The notes under the pieces are model-generated. The model worked only from the letters and a program-made list of their open reading frames with translations, ran no database searches and was not told where the DNA came from. Made by a program: the position numbers and the translations under genes. A stretch of DNA of 64,000 nt from Pseudomonas syringae KCTC 12500 (GTDB taxonomy: Bacteria; Pseudomonadota; Gammaproteobacteria; Pseudomonadales; Pseudomonadaceae), in NCBI RefSeq assembly GCF_000507185.2, contig NZ_AYTM02000002.1, forward strand, positions 2,441,501-2,505,500, given 5' to 3'. Positions 24,409 to 34,602 of the stretch are shown here, in pieces (the stretch's first letter is position 1; every line of letters begins with the position of its first letter).

Positions 24409-25325
24409 CTCTCCCGGCGCACCCGCGCCAATCTGCCGAGTTGATACCCGCCGGGGTCAGTGACTGCGCCCTGCAGCCGCAAATACTCGTCTCCAGATGA
24501 AAATGTACCCCTCCAGATACAAAAAGACACAAATTGGCACAGTTCTTTCTAGTGGAACGGTCGTGCCATAAACCAATGGTGCGCGCTGCATTCATGGGGT
24601 GCCTACACGCACCAAAGTGCAGTTAACGGACGTCAGAGCGTCCATAAACAGTGCAGGGGGGCAGACCACAAGTCTCGCTGCCCGCCAGGAAAGGAATCTA
24701 GCTGTGCCCTATCAGTCTTGCGTCAGACCACCGTTACGTTGGCAATCCACAGCTTGGGCATCACCTGCCTCAAGCGATGCCTGCACGGTCGCTTCACCCT
24801 TGTCCCGATCTGCGCGTTGTTATTCGACGGCCCTGCACGTCTGGACTTAAGACATTTCGCGTGTGCCTTGAGTGTTCTGATGATGAATCAGGACGTGGCG
24901 TGGCCGTGCGCGTAATTAAGTAAATAGCGGGCTGTTTTTAATTAAAAGACGGTCGACCTATAAAGAGTGTCCGACACTTTGTTTTAAGTGGTTTCATTTT
25001 GCCATCACCCATGGAATGGCTTTTATTTCAACAACGCTAACTGTCCACACAACCGCGTACCTGTACGGAGCATTGTTTTATGAGGCGCTGATAAACTAAC
25101 GCACCAACGTGATCCTAGTGACACAGTATTGGTGCATCAAACAAAGTGACTTGCAGGTCATGATTTTCGAACGCGTCTGCTCAAGCAGAGGGTCATTGTT
25201 TGCCTGTTTTTTTGTTCGAGGTTTTATTCATCTGTGCGGTTTTGAAGTCAATGAAGTCGGGAATCGATAAATAGTTATACGAATGCGACACCCGCTCTGC
25301 ATCAATGGTTACAGCTAGGGCGTTC
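24409..25325. other. Long intergenic region upstream of the TonB locus
   Basis: About 900 bases without a convincing gene. Short plus-strand frames (for example near 24599-24850) have no domain, ribosome binding site or Pseudomonas-like codon pattern. The AT-rich part from about 24900 is presumably regulatory DNA for the tonB operon. It contains the spaced inverted repeat listed separately. Confidence 0.4.
25101..25135. promoter_or_regulatory. Spaced inverted repeat, possible activator site
   Basis: GCACCAA (25101-25107) and TTGGTGC (25129-25135) form a perfect inverted pair with a 21-bp gap, about 200 bases upstream of the sigma-54 promoter. That is the usual distance for enhancer-binding-protein sites. 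The half-sites resemble those of NtrC (GCACC ... GGTGC), but the spacing does not fit NtrC. Confidence 0.4.
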
Positions 25326-25341
25326 TGGCACAGCGGTTGCA
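25326..25341 (+). promoter_or_regulatory. Sigma-54 (RpoN) promoter
   Basis: TGGCACAGCGGTTGCA matches the -24/-12 consensus TGGCAC-N5-TTGCA exactly: GG at 25327-25328 and GC at 25339-25340 are separated by ten bases. It is oriented toward tonB (start 25572), giving a leader of about 220 bases. Confidence 0.8.
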
Positions 25342-25571
25342 ATGTAAGCCTTCAGGAACATCGCTGTACGTCCCCGTACATGACGATAAGAAAGCAAGGA
25401 TTTGCAATGTCAGTGCCCTGATTCAAGACGTCCTTTAACCGTTTGAGTTCGCCGTGTGCGCACCCACCGCGTTGCCCTGCCTATCCACAATATGCAGGTC
25501 TTCATCAATCGAACAGTTACCCATTGTTCGAGCGGATTTTTATTGCCCTTTAACTACCCGAGGGAGCGTTA

Positions 25572-26396
25572 ATGAATGATGCGGTAATAATGAAAGCGGT
25601 TCCCTCTCCCTCGCCCGATGACACTTCGACGGCGTGGCAGGGTATTCCTTTCAGCGCCAATACGTCACGCCCGGGCGGCCTTAACAAACCGCAAGTAATG
25701 GTGTTGATTGCTGCGTCGGTACTTATTCATGGTGTGATCTGGTGGTACATGCAAACGGCCCAGCCAGACGTGCCGGAAGTTGCGCCACAAGTTCCGGAAA
25801 TGACCATTGAACTGACCAGCCCGACACCACCCGCCCCGGAACCGCCGCCGCCCGAGCCACCACCTCCGCCGCCGCCTCCACCGCCTCCCCCCGAACCGGA
25901 ACAACCGGTCGAGGACCCGGACGCGGTCGAACCGCCGCCCAAGCCGGTGGAAAAGCCCAAGGTCGAGAAGCCCAAGCCGGTCAAGAAAGTCGAGCCGGTG
26001 AAAAAGCCGACGCCGCCTGCGCCCAAGCCTGCTGCTGCGCCCAGCCCGCCCGCGCCGCCAACACCTGCGCCCGCGCCGCCGGCACCTGCTGCGCCACCGG
26101 CTCCGGTCAAGGAAAGCGCTGCGGTATCCGGGCTCGCCAGCCTGGGCAATCCGCCGCCGGAATACCCGGGGCTGGCGTTGCGACGCAGTTGGGAAGGTCG
26201 CGTGATTCTGCGCATCAAGGTGCTGCCCAACGGCCGCGCCGGGGCTGTCGAGGTGACCAAATCCAGCGGCAAACCGGTACTGGACGAAGCGGCCGTGGAG
26301 GCTGTGCGCAACTGGAAGTTCATACCGGCCAAACGCGGTGACACGCCGATAGAAGGCTTCGCGACGCAGACCATCGACTTCAAGTTGCCGGAATGA
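25572..26396 (+). CDS. tonB: Energy transducer TonB
   Basis: A 274-residue TonB. One N-terminal membrane anchor (about residues 40-58, VMVLIAASVLIHGVIWWYM) is followed by a long periplasmic Pro-rich stretch (PPPPEPPPPPPPP, then alternating Glu-Pro and Lys-Pro). The C-terminal TonB domain (about 185-274) contains PPPEYPGLALRRSWEGRVILRIKVLPNG and AVEAVRNWKFIPAKRG. It transmits proton-motive force from ExbB/ExbD to outer-membrane receptors. First gene of tonB-exbB-exbD-receptor, under a sigma-54-type promoter. Confidence 0.95.
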   Translation: MNDAVIMKAVPSPSPDDTSTAWQGIPFSANTSRPGGLNKPQVMVLIAASVLIHGVIWWYMQTAQPDVPEVAPQVPEMTIELTSPTPPAPEPPPPEPPPPPPPPPPPPEPEQPVEDPDAVEPPPKPVEKPKVEKPKPVKKVEPVKKPTPPAPKPAAAPSPPAPPTPAPAPPAPAAPPAPVKESAAVSGLASLGNPPPEYPGLALRRSWEGRVILRIKVLPNGRAGAVEVTKSSGKPVLDEAAVEAVRNWKFIPAKRGDTPIEGFATQTIDFKLPE

Positions 26397-26449
26397 TCCG
26401 GCGCATGACAACCGACTATTCAATTATCAAAGCTGGTGAGGTTTAAACC

Positions 26450-27157
26450 ATGAACGCATCGCTCTCTTCCATGATCGTCCCGGCCGTGCTCTGGGCACTG
26501 ATTCTGTTTTCCGTATTGAGTTGGGCACTGTTGCTGATCAAGTCGGCGCAGTATGTCCGCCAGAAGTCCCAGAACAAACAATTCACCAAAGTGTTCTGGA
26601 GCGCACCGGACCTGCTCACCGCTGCCGAGCATTCTGCGCAATACCCTGGCGCGCTGGCGCGTATCGCCAACAGTGGCTTTGAAGCCATGGCGGTCGATGA
26701 GTCGCCGCGCACCACGCAACAATTGGCGCACACCATCAACCGCTCGGACCGCCTGGAGCGCAACCTGCGCCAGCAGATACAAAAAGAGCGGCGCGCGCTG
26801 GAAAGTGGCCAGGCGATTCTCGCCAGTATCGGCAGCACCGCGCCCTTCATCGGCCTGTTCGGTACGGTCTGGGGGATCATGGAAGCGCTGCAAAGCATCG
26901 GCGTGACCGGCTCGGCCAGCCTTGAAGCGGTCGCCGGGCCTATCGGTCACGCGCTGGTCGCCACCGGCGTGGGTATCGCCGTCGCCGTACCAGCAGTGCT
27001 GATCTACAACTTCTTCCTGCGCCGCCTCAAGCTCGCCGTGGCCGACATGGATGACTTCGCCCACGACTTCGACGCCCTCGCCCAGCGCAGCGCCTTTGCC
27101 GTCACGCGCCAGCCCATCGCCAGCAAGAATGGCCATGCCGTTCGGGAGGCCAGCTAA
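26450..27157 (+). CDS. exbB: Biopolymer transport protein ExbB
   Basis: A 235-residue MotA/TolQ/ExbB-type inner-membrane protein with three membrane helices: near residues 10-30 (IVPAVLWALILFSVLSWALLLIK), 115-150 (ILASIGSTAPFIGLFGTVWGIMEAL) and 160-190 (IGHALVATGVGIAVAVPAVLIYNFF). The TAPFIGLFGTVWGIM block is the proton-channel signature. It forms the stator-like complex with ExbD and drives TonB. The gene is 53 bases after tonB and overlaps the ExbD start by one base. Confidence 0.95.
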   Translation: MNASLSSMIVPAVLWALILFSVLSWALLLIKSAQYVRQKSQNKQFTKVFWSAPDLLTAAEHSAQYPGALARIANSGFEAMAVDESPRTTQQLAHTINRSDRLERNLRQQIQKERRALESGQAILASIGSTAPFIGLFGTVWGIMEALQSIGVTGSASLEAVAGPIGHALVATGVGIAVAVPAVLIYNFFLRRLKLAVADMDDFAHDFDALAQRSAFAVTRQPIASKNGHAVREAS

Positions 27158-27558
27158 TGTCTTTCTCCACTCAGGACAGCGATGAAGTACTCAGCGAAAT
27201 GAACGTCACGCCGCTGGTCGACGTGATGCTCGTGCTGCTGGTGGTGTTCATCGTCACCACGCCGCTGATGACCAACGCGATCAAGGTCAACTTGCCCAAG
27301 ACCGACGCAGTCGCCCCCGCCGAGAAGAAAAACCCGGTGGTGGTCAGCGTCGATCAGGACGGCAAGTTCTATCTCGCCAAATCGGAAATCGCCCCGGAGC
27401 TGCTGGAAAAAAGCCTGCAGGACGAAAAGGCCAAGGACCCGGAAATCCGCGTCCAGTTGCAGGCCGATACCGCCGTGAATTATGGCCAGGTGGCCAAGGC
27501 CATGGCCTCCATCGAACGCTCCGGCATTACGAAGATATCCGTCATGACAGCGAAATGA
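27157..27558 (+). CDS. exbD: Biopolymer transport protein ExbD
   Basis: A 133-residue ExbD/TolR family protein. A single membrane helix carries the essential aspartate (D22 in PLVDVMLVLLVVFIVTTPLM). The rest is periplasmic, ending VNYGQVAKAMASIERSGITKISVMTAK, the typical ExbD C-terminal domain. It is translated from the overlapping TAATG junction with exbB. Together with ExbB it uses the proton gradient to energise TonB. Confidence 0.95.
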   Translation: MSFSTQDSDEVLSEMNVTPLVDVMLVLLVVFIVTTPLMTNAIKVNLPKTDAVAPAEKKNPVVVSVDQDGKFYLAKSEIAPELLEKSLQDEKAKDPEIRVQLQADTAVNYGQVAKAMASIERSGITKISVMTAK

Positions 27559-27762
27559 CGCTCGACTGACCGGGTGGCTTCGCCTCGCGAAGCCGTCTGA
27601 CCCGACCCCCGTGAATGCGGTTGTCCGTGGGCTGAAAAGCCCCTGGAGGGGAGCGGCTTGCTGGAAAAAGAAGAAGTGGAACTCCCGCTCGGCACAACCG
27701 CGTCGGGAACAGAGGGCTCACAAGGCCATTTCAATAATGTCTGGATCAAGTCGGAACTAACC

Positions 27763-30483
27763 ATGCTGATGAATCTTCCCGGTTGCACCCTCAAACCACT
27801 GGCCCTCGCGGTCCGGCGTCATCCACGTACCCTGCTCTGCGCATTGGCCATGGGCATGAGCGGTGCCCAGGCGGCAGACGCCGTCGATGCAGACACCAGC
27901 GGCTCGGCCGTGTCCACCAGCGCAGCGGTTGTGCCTGCCACGACCCAGCTGCAACGTGTAGAAGTGACCGGTTCGGCGATCCGCCGGGTCGATGCCGAAA
28001 CCGCCGTGCCGATTACCATCCTGCGCGCCGACGACCTGAAGAAACAGGGCGTGACCACCACCCAGGAAATGGTCCAGCGCATCACCGGCAGCCAGTCGAT
28101 CAACAACAGCGCAGGCTCGGTCGGAGCCGGAACAGGAGGCGCCTCCTTCGCCGACATGCGCGGCATCGGTGCGAACAAGACGCTGGTGCTGCTCAACGGC
28201 CGACGTCTGGCCAACAATGCGTTGTCCGGTGTGGGTACGCCCAACGGCAGCGCCATTGACCTGAACATGATCCCGTTCGCTGCGATCGACCGCGTGGAAG
28301 TGCTGCGTGACGGTGCCTCGGCGCTGTACGGCACCGACGCCATCGGTGGTGTGATCAACTTCATCACCAAAAAATCCCTGACCGATGGCAGCCTGACCCT
28401 CGGTGGCGAGACGCCGACCGCCAGTGGCGGCGGTGCGACCAAGGACATGAGTGCCAGCTGGGGCTTCGGTGATCTGGAAGAAGACCGCTTTAACGTGATG
28501 GGCGTCTTCAACTACAACAAGCAGCAGAATCTGGACGCCAATGATCGTTCGTTTGCCAAGGATTACGTACCGGGACGCGGTCTCAACCAGACCTCCGGGA
28601 CGGCATATCCCGGCAATTATTTTCAGGGCGACAACTCCGCCAACCCGCTGGGCAGAAACTGCAGCGGCCCCAGCCTGATAGCCAGCAACGGCATCTGCCG
28701 ATTCAGTACTCGCGAGTACATCGACCTGATCCCGCAAACCGAAAAGACCTCTTTTTTCGGCAGGGCTACCGGCAAGCTGGCCGACGATCACAACGTCAGC
28801 CTCGAATACTTCTGGGCCCGCAACAACAACCATACCGATATCGGGCCAGCGCCTCTCACCGGGCTGTCACTGGACTCGTCGTCACCCTTCTATCCCGGTA
28901 ACGGCATCACTCCGGCCCCCACCGATTTCACCCTCGACCCGACGCAACCGGTCAGCACCGCATGGCGAGAAACGGCAGCAGGCCCACGCGGATCGAGCGA
29001 TCAAAATACCAGTCAACGATTTCTGCTGAATTTCGACGGTCTGGTGGGTGGCTGGGACTACAACGTTGGCGCGTCCTACAACCAGAACAAAGTGTTGTCA
29101 TCGCTCACCGATGGTTACATCAGCGATGCTGCAATGCTCAATGGCCTCGCCAATGGCACCCTCAATCCGTTTGGTCCGCAGACCGCTGCCGGTCAGGCGC
29201 TGATTGACGCCAATCAATACCATGGCCAGTACTCAAGCGCCGTGGGCCGGGTGGCCGGGCTGGATGCGCGTATTAGCCGGGAAATCGGTGACTGGTTCGG
29301 TGCAGGCCCTGCCGGCATTGCGCTAGGTGGCGAATACCGAAAAGAGAAAATGCATCAAGAGTACGAAGCTTTCGTCAACGACGTCAGCAGTCTGGGCGCA
29401 GATGCCGCAGGCAGCGTCGAAGGTGACAGGAGCGTCAAGGCAGAATACGCCGAACTGAATGTCCCCGTGCTGGACAGCCTTGAACTGACCGCCGCCGTTC
29501 GTCACGACAAATACAGCGACTTCGGCAGCACCACCAACCCGAAATACTCGTTCCGCTATCAGCCGTTCAAGCAACTGGTGGTCCGTGGTGCCTACAGCGA
29601 AGGCTTTCGCGCACCTTCGCTGTACGAACTGTATGCCCCGCGTAGCACGACCTTTACCCAAGGCTATTACAACGACCCGGTGCTGTGTGCCGGTGGTGTC
29701 GTCCAGCCTGGTGGTAACGCTGGTCGTGATTGCCAGCAGCAGTTCCTCAACAATGGCGGAGGCAACACCGAGCTGGCCCCGGAAAAAGCCCGCAACATGA
29801 CCCTGGGCTTCGTCTATCAGCCGGTCAACAACCTGTCGATGGGCCTGGATTTCTGGTGGATTCATATCTCCAACCAGATCCAGGCGTTCCCCGAGTCGAC
29901 CGTGTTCGATGACCCGAACACCTACGCCGACCGCTACGTGCGCGCTGCCGACGGTTCGATCGCCAACATCGTCACCGGCAACGCCAACCTGGGCATCGTC
30001 AAAACCAGCGGTGTCGACGTAACCCTCGACTATCGCTTCCCGAACACGCCTTACGGCCAGTTCGGTCTGGGCATGACCGGCACCTACGTCACCCGGTATG
30101 ACTTCCAGAACATCATCGACGGCCCGTACACCGACAAGGTCGGCGACTTCCAGGGCGACGGCGTGATTTCGCGCTGGAAACACGTCCTGACCGGTACCTG
30201 GGCACTGGGCGATACCCGCGCCTCCATCACCAACCGCTTCACCAGCGGCTATAACGATTACGACCGCACCACCAATGCGCGGGTCGCGTCGTACGCGCTG
30301 TGGGACATGTCGGTGGGTCATACCTTCGACAAGGTGCTGGATATCGACGCTGGTGTGCGCAATATGTTCGACCGCAACCCGCCGTTCTCCAACCAGGCCT
30401 ACAACTTCCAGTCCGGCTACGACCCTCGTTACGCAGACCCGCTGGGCCGTACTCTGTTCGCCCGCGCGACTTACCACTTCTGA
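27763..30483 (+). CDS. TonB-dependent outer-membrane receptor
   Basis: A 906-residue receptor. The signal peptide ends about residue 37 (ALAMGMSGAQA|AD), and a TonB-box-like region precedes VEVTGSAIRRVDAETAVPITI. The plug domain (about 60-190) has MRGIGANKTLVLLNGRRLANN and VEVLRDGASALYGTDAIGGVINFITKK. The barrel extends to the C-terminal ARATYHF, ending in Phe as expected. I use ATG 27763; an alternative TTG (27658) would place the signal peptide 35 residues inside. Adjacent yejABEF-type genes suggest a peptide ligand. This kind of receptor (long plug, large barrel) also carries siderophores or glycans elsewhere, so ligand is inference. Confidence 0.9.
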   Translation: MLMNLPGCTLKPLALAVRRHPRTLLCALAMGMSGAQAADAVDADTSGSAVSTSAAVVPATTQLQRVEVTGSAIRRVDAETAVPITILRADDLKKQGVTTTQEMVQRITGSQSINNSAGSVGAGTGGASFADMRGIGANKTLVLLNGRRLANNALSGVGTPNGSAIDLNMIPFAAIDRVEVLRDGASALYGTDAIGGVINFITKKSLTDGSLTLGGETPTASGGGATKDMSASWGFGDLEEDRFNVMGVFNYNKQQNLDANDRSFAKDYVPGRGLNQTSGTAYPGNYFQGDNSANPLGRNCSGPSLIASNGICRFSTREYIDLIPQTEKTSFFGRATGKLADDHNVSLEYFWARNNNHTDIGPAPLTGLSLDSSSPFYPGNGITPAPTDFTLDPTQPVSTAWRETAAGPRGSSDQNTSQRFLLNFDGLVGGWDYNVGASYNQNKVLSSLTDGYISDAAMLNGLANGTLNPFGPQTAAGQALIDANQYHGQYSSAVGRVAGLDARISREIGDWFGAGPAGIALGGEYRKEKMHQEYEAFVNDVSSLGADAAGSVEGDRSVKAEYAELNVPVLDSLELTAAVRHDKYSDFGSTTNPKYSFRYQPFKQLVVRGAYSEGFRAPSLYELYAPRSTTFTQGYYNDPVLCAGGVVQPGGNAGRDCQQQFLNNGGGNTELAPEKARNMTLGFVYQPVNNLSMGLDFWWIHISNQIQAFPESTVFDDPNTYADRYVRAADGSIANIVTGNANLGIVKTSGVDVTLDYRFPNTPYGQFGLGMTGTYVTRYDFQNIIDGPYTDKVGDFQGDGVISRWKHVLTGTWALGDTRASITNRFTSGYNDYDRTTNARVASYALWDMSVGHTFDKVLDIDAGVRNMFDRNPPFSNQAYNFQSGYDPRYADPLGRTLFARATYHF

Positions 30484-30536
30484 GTGTGACGACGTGGCCC
30501 ATACACGCTCCGTGGGCCAGGTCAGATTGCGAGCTC

Positions 30537-30584
30537 GCCCCCTCCGGCCCAGGTTCATCCGCCTTCCTCGGCCGGGGGCTTTTT
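30537..30584 (+). terminator. Terminator between the TonB receptor and yejA genes
   Basis: GCCCCC(TC)CGGCC (30537-30549) pairs with GGCCGGGGGC (30570-30579), with a two-base bulge, and is followed by TTTTT. An additional hairpin, GGCCCA/TGGGCC, lies at 30496-30518. Together they can end or attenuate transcription after the receptor gene. Confidence 0.7.
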
Positions 30585-30626
30585 CGCAGTGTTCCGTCAT
30601 TCAGTGCGTACGAGGAAAGCCCCACC

Positions 30627-32510
30627 ATGTCGCGTCTTAACCGTTTTCTGCGGCGCCTGCTTCTGGGTGTCGTGCTGTGCAGTGGCTGGCAGACCGTGCT
30701 GGCGACGCCGACCCACGCCTTGACCGTCTATGGCGAGGCGGCGAAATACCCGGCTGGCTTTAAGCACTTCGATTACGTCAACCCGAACGCCCCTAAAGGC
30801 GGCTCGCTGACGCGCTCGGCGGAAGAAATCGGCCAGTTCAATTACCTCAATCCCTACGTCGATCAGGGCATCAATGTGCGCGAGGTCGACAGCTGGGTGT
30901 ACTCGCCACTGGCCTATCGCTCGCTGGATGAGCCGTACACGGTGTATGGCCTGATCGCGGAAAAGATGGAGATGGACCCGGACGGTCTGTGGATTCGTTT
31001 TTTCCTCAACCCCAAGGCGCGTTTCGAGGACGGCAAGCCCGTCACCGCCGAAGACGTGCGCTACACCTTCGAGCTGATGACCACCAAGGGCAGCTTCAGC
31101 TATCGACCGATGTTCGCCGACGTCAAAGAGGTGACCATCGAAGGCCCGCTGCAGATTCGCTTCGACTTCAAGAACAACCTCAACCGCATGCTGGCGCTGG
31201 ACATTGCCAGCCTGCACATCCTCCCCGAACACTGGTGGAAGACCCGCGACTTCGCCAACGGCGGCGGTTTCGAACCGCCGCTGGGCAACGGGCCGTACCG
31301 GGTCGCCAAGGTCGACGCCGGACGCAGCGTCACCTTCGAACGGGTCAAGGATTGGTGGGGCAAGGACCTGCCGGTCAGCCGTGGTCTGTACAACTTCGAC
31401 ACGCTCACCGTGAACTACTACGGCGACACCGAAATCGCTCGCCAGCTGCTGCAGGCCGGGACGTTCGACTACAACCGCGAGTTCTCCTCTTCAGGCTTCG
31501 TGGTCGGCTACAGCGGCCCGGCGATTGACGACGGGCGCCTGCAAAAGCGCATCCTCGCACCGCAACGTCCGGTCGCCGCGCAGGGCTTTGTGTTCAATCT
31601 GGACAAACCCATGTTCAAGGACCGCCGCGTGCGCGAGGCGCTGTCATTGCTGTGGGATTTCGACTGGATCAATCGCCGGGTCATGCGCAATTTCTACGTG
31701 CGCGAACAAAGCTACTTTCCGAAGAGCGACATGGCCGCCACCGAGCTGCCGACTCCGGCCGAGCTGAAGCTCCTCGAGCCCTTGCGCGGCCAGTTGCCGG
31801 ACGAGGTGTTCAGCAAGGTCTACCAGCCACCGAAAACCGACGGCAGCGGTTACATCCGTGACAAGCAGTTGCAGGCCCTCAAGCTGCTGGCCGAAGCCGG
31901 CTGGCACCCGAAAGACAACAAGCTGGTCAACGCGGCGGGCGAGCCGATGGTGTTCAGTTTTCTCGATGGTCAGGGCGGCTTCGACCGGCTGATCCTGCCC
32001 TTCAAGCGTACGCTGGCGCAGATCGGCATCACGCTGGATTTTCTGCGCATCGATTCGGCGCAGTACATCAACCGGCTTAATGCGCGGGACTACGACATGA
32101 TCGTGGTCAGCCTGCCGAAAAACGGCAATCCGATCATCTCTCCGGGCCGTGAGCTGTACAACCTGTATGGCTCGCAAAGCGCCACCGAAGTGGGCAGCTC
32201 CAACGCCATGGTGCTGCGCAACCCTGCGGTAGACACGCTGATCGACGGGCTGGTCAGCGCCAATACGCGCAACGACATGGTGCTCTACGCGCGGGCGCTG
32301 GATCGGGTCCTGCAGTGGGGTTACTACATGATCCCCAACTACTACTCCAAGGGCACGCCGCTGGTGTTCGCCAACCGTTTCGGCATGCCGGATGTGGCAC
32401 CGATCTATGACGTGGGCCTGGAAACCTGGTGGCAGATCAGTCCGACGCCGCTGACCAATGCTCAGGCCACTGCGCTGACCGGCAAACCTGCCGCCGCCAA
32501 GGAGTATTGA
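30627..32510 (+). CDS. yejA: Peptide/microcin C ABC transporter, periplasmic binding protein (YejA-like)
   Basis: A 627-residue family-5 extracellular solute-binding protein. A Sec signal peptide ([20 protein letters not shown]...TPTHA) is followed by the YejA-type start [31 protein letters not shown]. Later come [10 protein letters not shown] and [23 protein letters not shown], characteristic of the YejA/microcin C branch. It binds oligopeptide-like solutes in the periplasm and hands them to YejB/YejE. I take ATG 30627, preceded by GAGGAAAG. Upstream in-frame sequence lies inside the receptor gene and the terminator. Confidence 0.92.
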   Translation: MSRLNRFLRRLLLGVVLCSGWQTVLATPTHALTVYGEAAKYPAGFKHFDYVNPNAPKGGSLTRSAEEIGQFNYLNPYVDQGINVREVDSWVYSPLAYRSLDEPYTVYGLIAEKMEMDPDGLWIRFFLNPKARFEDGKPVTAEDVRYTFELMTTKGSFSYRPMFADVKEVTIEGPLQIRFDFKNNLNRMLALDIASLHILPEHWWKTRDFANGGGFEPPLGNGPYRVAKVDAGRSVTFERVKDWWGKDLPVSRGLYNFDTLTVNYYGDTEIARQLLQAGTFDYNREFSSSGFVVGYSGPAIDDGRLQKRILAPQRPVAAQGFVFNLDKPMFKDRRVREALSLLWDFDWINRRVMRNFYVREQSYFPKSDMAATELPTPAELKLLEPLRGQLPDEVFSKVYQPPKTDGSGYIRDKQLQALKLLAEAGWHPKDNKLVNAAGEPMVFSFLDGQGGFDRLILPFKRTLAQIGITLDFLRIDSAQYINRLNARDYDMIVVSLPKNGNPIISPGRELYNLYGSQSATEVGSSNAMVLRNPAVDTLIDGLVSANTRNDMVLYARALDRVLQWGYYMIPNYYSKGTPLVFANRFGMPDVAPIYDVGLETWWQISPTPLTNAQATALTGKPAAAKEY

Positions 32511-32511
32511 G

Positions 32512-33579
32512 ATGCTGGCTTATGTGATTCGACGCCTGCTGCTGATCATTCCCACGCTGCTGGCCATTCTGATCGTCAACTTCCTGATCGTGCAGGCCGC
32601 CCCCGGCGGACCGGTCGAGCAGGCCATCGCGCGCATTCAGGGCTTCAGCCCCAACGGTGTGGGCGGCGGCGGGGGCGAAGTGGCTGCCTCCGGTACCGCC
32701 AGCCGCAGCACACGCGGGCTGGACCCGGCGCTGATCGAGCAGATCAAGCAACACTACGGTTTCGACAAACCGATGCACGAACGGCTGTGGCTAATGCTCA
32801 AGAACTACGCACAACTGGATTTCGGCACCAGCTTCTTCCGCGGTGCACCGGTCACCGAACTGATTGCACAAAAGCTCCCGGTGTCGCTGTCCCTCGGGCT
32901 TTGGGCGACGCTGATCACGTACCTGATTTCCATCCCGCTGGGCATTCGCAAGGCAGTGCGGCATGGCAGCGCGTTCGATGTCTGGAGCAGCACGCTGGTG
33001 ATCATCGGTTACGCCACGCCCGCGTTTCTGTTCGCCATTCTGTTGATCGTGGTGTTCGCCGGGGGCAGTTACCTGAGCTGGTTTCCGGCGCAAGGGCTGT
33101 TCTCGGACAACTTCGATAGCCTGAGCACCTGGGGCAAGGTGAAGGACTATCTGTGGCACCTGGTGCTGCCGGTCAGTTCGCTGGTGATCGGCGGGTTCGC
33201 CACGCTGACCATCCTCACCAAGAACAGCTTTCTCAACGAGATCAGCCGCCAGTACGTGGTCACGGCGCGCGCCAAGGGCCTGACCGAGCACCGCGTGCTG
33301 TACGGCCATGTGTTTCGCAACGCCATGTTGCTGGTGATCGCCGGTATTCCACAGGCCTTGATCGAAGTGTTCTTCGCCGGCTCGCTGCTGATCGAAACCA
33401 TCTTCGGCCTCGATGGTTTGGGGCGCATGAGTTACGAAGCAGCCGTCTCGCGCGACTACCCCATCGTGTTCGGCACGCTGTTTCTGTTCACGCTGTTCGG
33501 CCTGCTGATCAAACTGATCGGTGACCTGTGTTACACGCTGGTCGACCCACGCATCGACTTTTCCGCGAGGAGCGCCTGA
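32512..33579 (+). CDS. yejB: Microcin C/peptide ABC transporter permease YejB
   Basis: A 355-residue inner-membrane permease of the DppB/YejB type: an N-terminal helix ([27 protein letters not shown]), a long periplasmic insert with GlyGly-rich [13 protein letters not shown] that is typical of YejB, then five helices. The EAA-like loop before the last helices is [25 protein letters not shown]. It pairs with YejE in the membrane. It starts one base after the yejA stop and its stop shares bases with the yejE start (TGATG). Confidence 0.93.
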   Translation: MLAYVIRRLLLIIPTLLAILIVNFLIVQAAPGGPVEQAIARIQGFSPNGVGGGGGEVAASGTASRSTRGLDPALIEQIKQHYGFDKPMHERLWLMLKNYAQLDFGTSFFRGAPVTELIAQKLPVSLSLGLWATLITYLISIPLGIRKAVRHGSAFDVWSSTLVIIGYATPAFLFAILLIVVFAGGSYLSWFPAQGLFSDNFDSLSTWGKVKDYLWHLVLPVSSLVIGGFATLTILTKNSFLNEISRQYVVTARAKGLTEHRVLYGHVFRNAMLLVIAGIPQALIEVFFAGSLLIETIFGLDGLGRMSYEAAVSRDYPIVFGTLFLFTLFGLLIKLIGDLCYTLVDPRIDFSARSA

Positions 33580-34601
33580 TGTTCGAGTTCTCTCCCCAAA
33601 CCCGGCGCCGCTTCGACCTGTTCAAGGCCAACCGTCGCGGTTGGTGGTCGCTGTGGATCTTCATCGGCCTGCTGCTGGTGTGCCTGTGCGGCGAACTGAT
33701 CGCCAACGACAAGCCGCTGCTGATCCGCTACGACGGGCAGCTGTATTACCCGGTGCTGCACACCTACATGGAAACCGATTTCGGCGGCGAGCTGCCGTTC
33801 GAACCGGACTATGCCAGCGACTATGTGCGCAAGCTGATCGCGGCGAAAAACGGCTGGATGCTGTTCGCGCCGATCCCGTTCAGCTACGACACCATCAATT
33901 ATGATCTGGACGCGCCGTCCCCCAGCCCGCCTGATGCGATCAACTGGCTGGGCACGGACGAACAGGCTCGCGATGTGTTGGCACGTGTGCTGTTCGGCGC
34001 GCGGATATCCATTCTGTTCGCGCTGCTGCTGACCGCGATCAGCACGGTGATCGGCGTGTGTGCCGGGGCGATTCAGGGGTACTACGGCGGCATGACCGAC
34101 CTCATCGGCCAGCGCATTCAGGAGATCTGGTCGGGGCTGCCGGTGCTGTACCTGCTGATCATTCTGTCCGGCTTTGTGTCGCCCAGTTTCTGGTGGCTGC
34201 TGGGGATCATGGCGCTGTTCTCCTGGCTGTCGCTGGTGGACGTGGTGCGTGCCGAGTTCCTGCGTGGGCGCAATCTGGAGTACGTCAAAGCTGCCCGCGC
34301 ATTGGGTCTGACCGACGCTGCGCTGATGTGGCGACACATCCTGCCCAACGCGATGACCAGTACCCTGACCTACCTGCCGTTCATCATCACCGGCGCCATC
34401 GCCACCCTCACTGCACTGGATTTTCTCGGCTTCGGCATGCCGGCGGGCAGTGCGTCGCTGGGCGAGCTGATCGGCGAGGCCAAGCGCAACCTGCAAGCAC
34501 CCTGGCTGGGGCTGACGGCGTTCGTGGTGCTGGCCCTGATCCTTTCTCTGCTGGTGTTCATCGGCGAAGCCTGCCGCGACGCGTTCGATCCTCGGAGCTG
34601 A
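33579..34601 (+). CDS. yejE: Microcin C/peptide ABC transporter permease YejE
   Basis: A 340-residue permease of the DppC/YejE type. The N-terminal part (FDLFKANRRGWWSLWIFIGLLL) and an insert with TDFGGELPFEPDYASDYV and NWLGTDEQARDVLARVLFGARISILFALLL are signature features of YejE. The EAA-like loop is KAARALGLTDAALMWRHILPNAM. It starts from the ATG overlapping the yejB stop; the in-frame sequence upstream belongs to yejB. Confidence 0.93.
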   Translation: MFEFSPQTRRRFDLFKANRRGWWSLWIFIGLLLVCLCGELIANDKPLLIRYDGQLYYPVLHTYMETDFGGELPFEPDYASDYVRKLIAAKNGWMLFAPIPFSYDTINYDLDAPSPSPPDAINWLGTDEQARDVLARVLFGARISILFALLLTAISTVIGVCAGAIQGYYGGMTDLIGQRIQEIWSGLPVLYLLIILSGFVSPSFWWLLGIMALFSWLSLVDVVRAEFLRGRNLEYVKAARALGLTDAALMWRHILPNAMTSTLTYLPFIITGAIATLTALDFLGFGMPAGSASLGELIGEAKRNLQAPWLGLTAFVVLALILSLLVFIGEACRDAFDPRS

Positions 34602-34602
34602 C

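Noticed and set aside
24535..24550. A second sigma-54-like sequence (TGGCACAGTTCTTTCT)
   Set aside because: The -24 part is good but the -12 part lacks the essential GC pair, so only the site at 25326-25341 is reported.
24599..24915. Short plus-strand open frames in the gap before tonB
   Set aside because: No ribosome binding site, domain or Pseudomonas-like codon pattern.
25665..26423. A 252-codon frame antisense to tonB
   Set aside because: Produced by the proline-rich repeats of tonB read on the other strand (Arg/Gly-rich), so it is not a gene.
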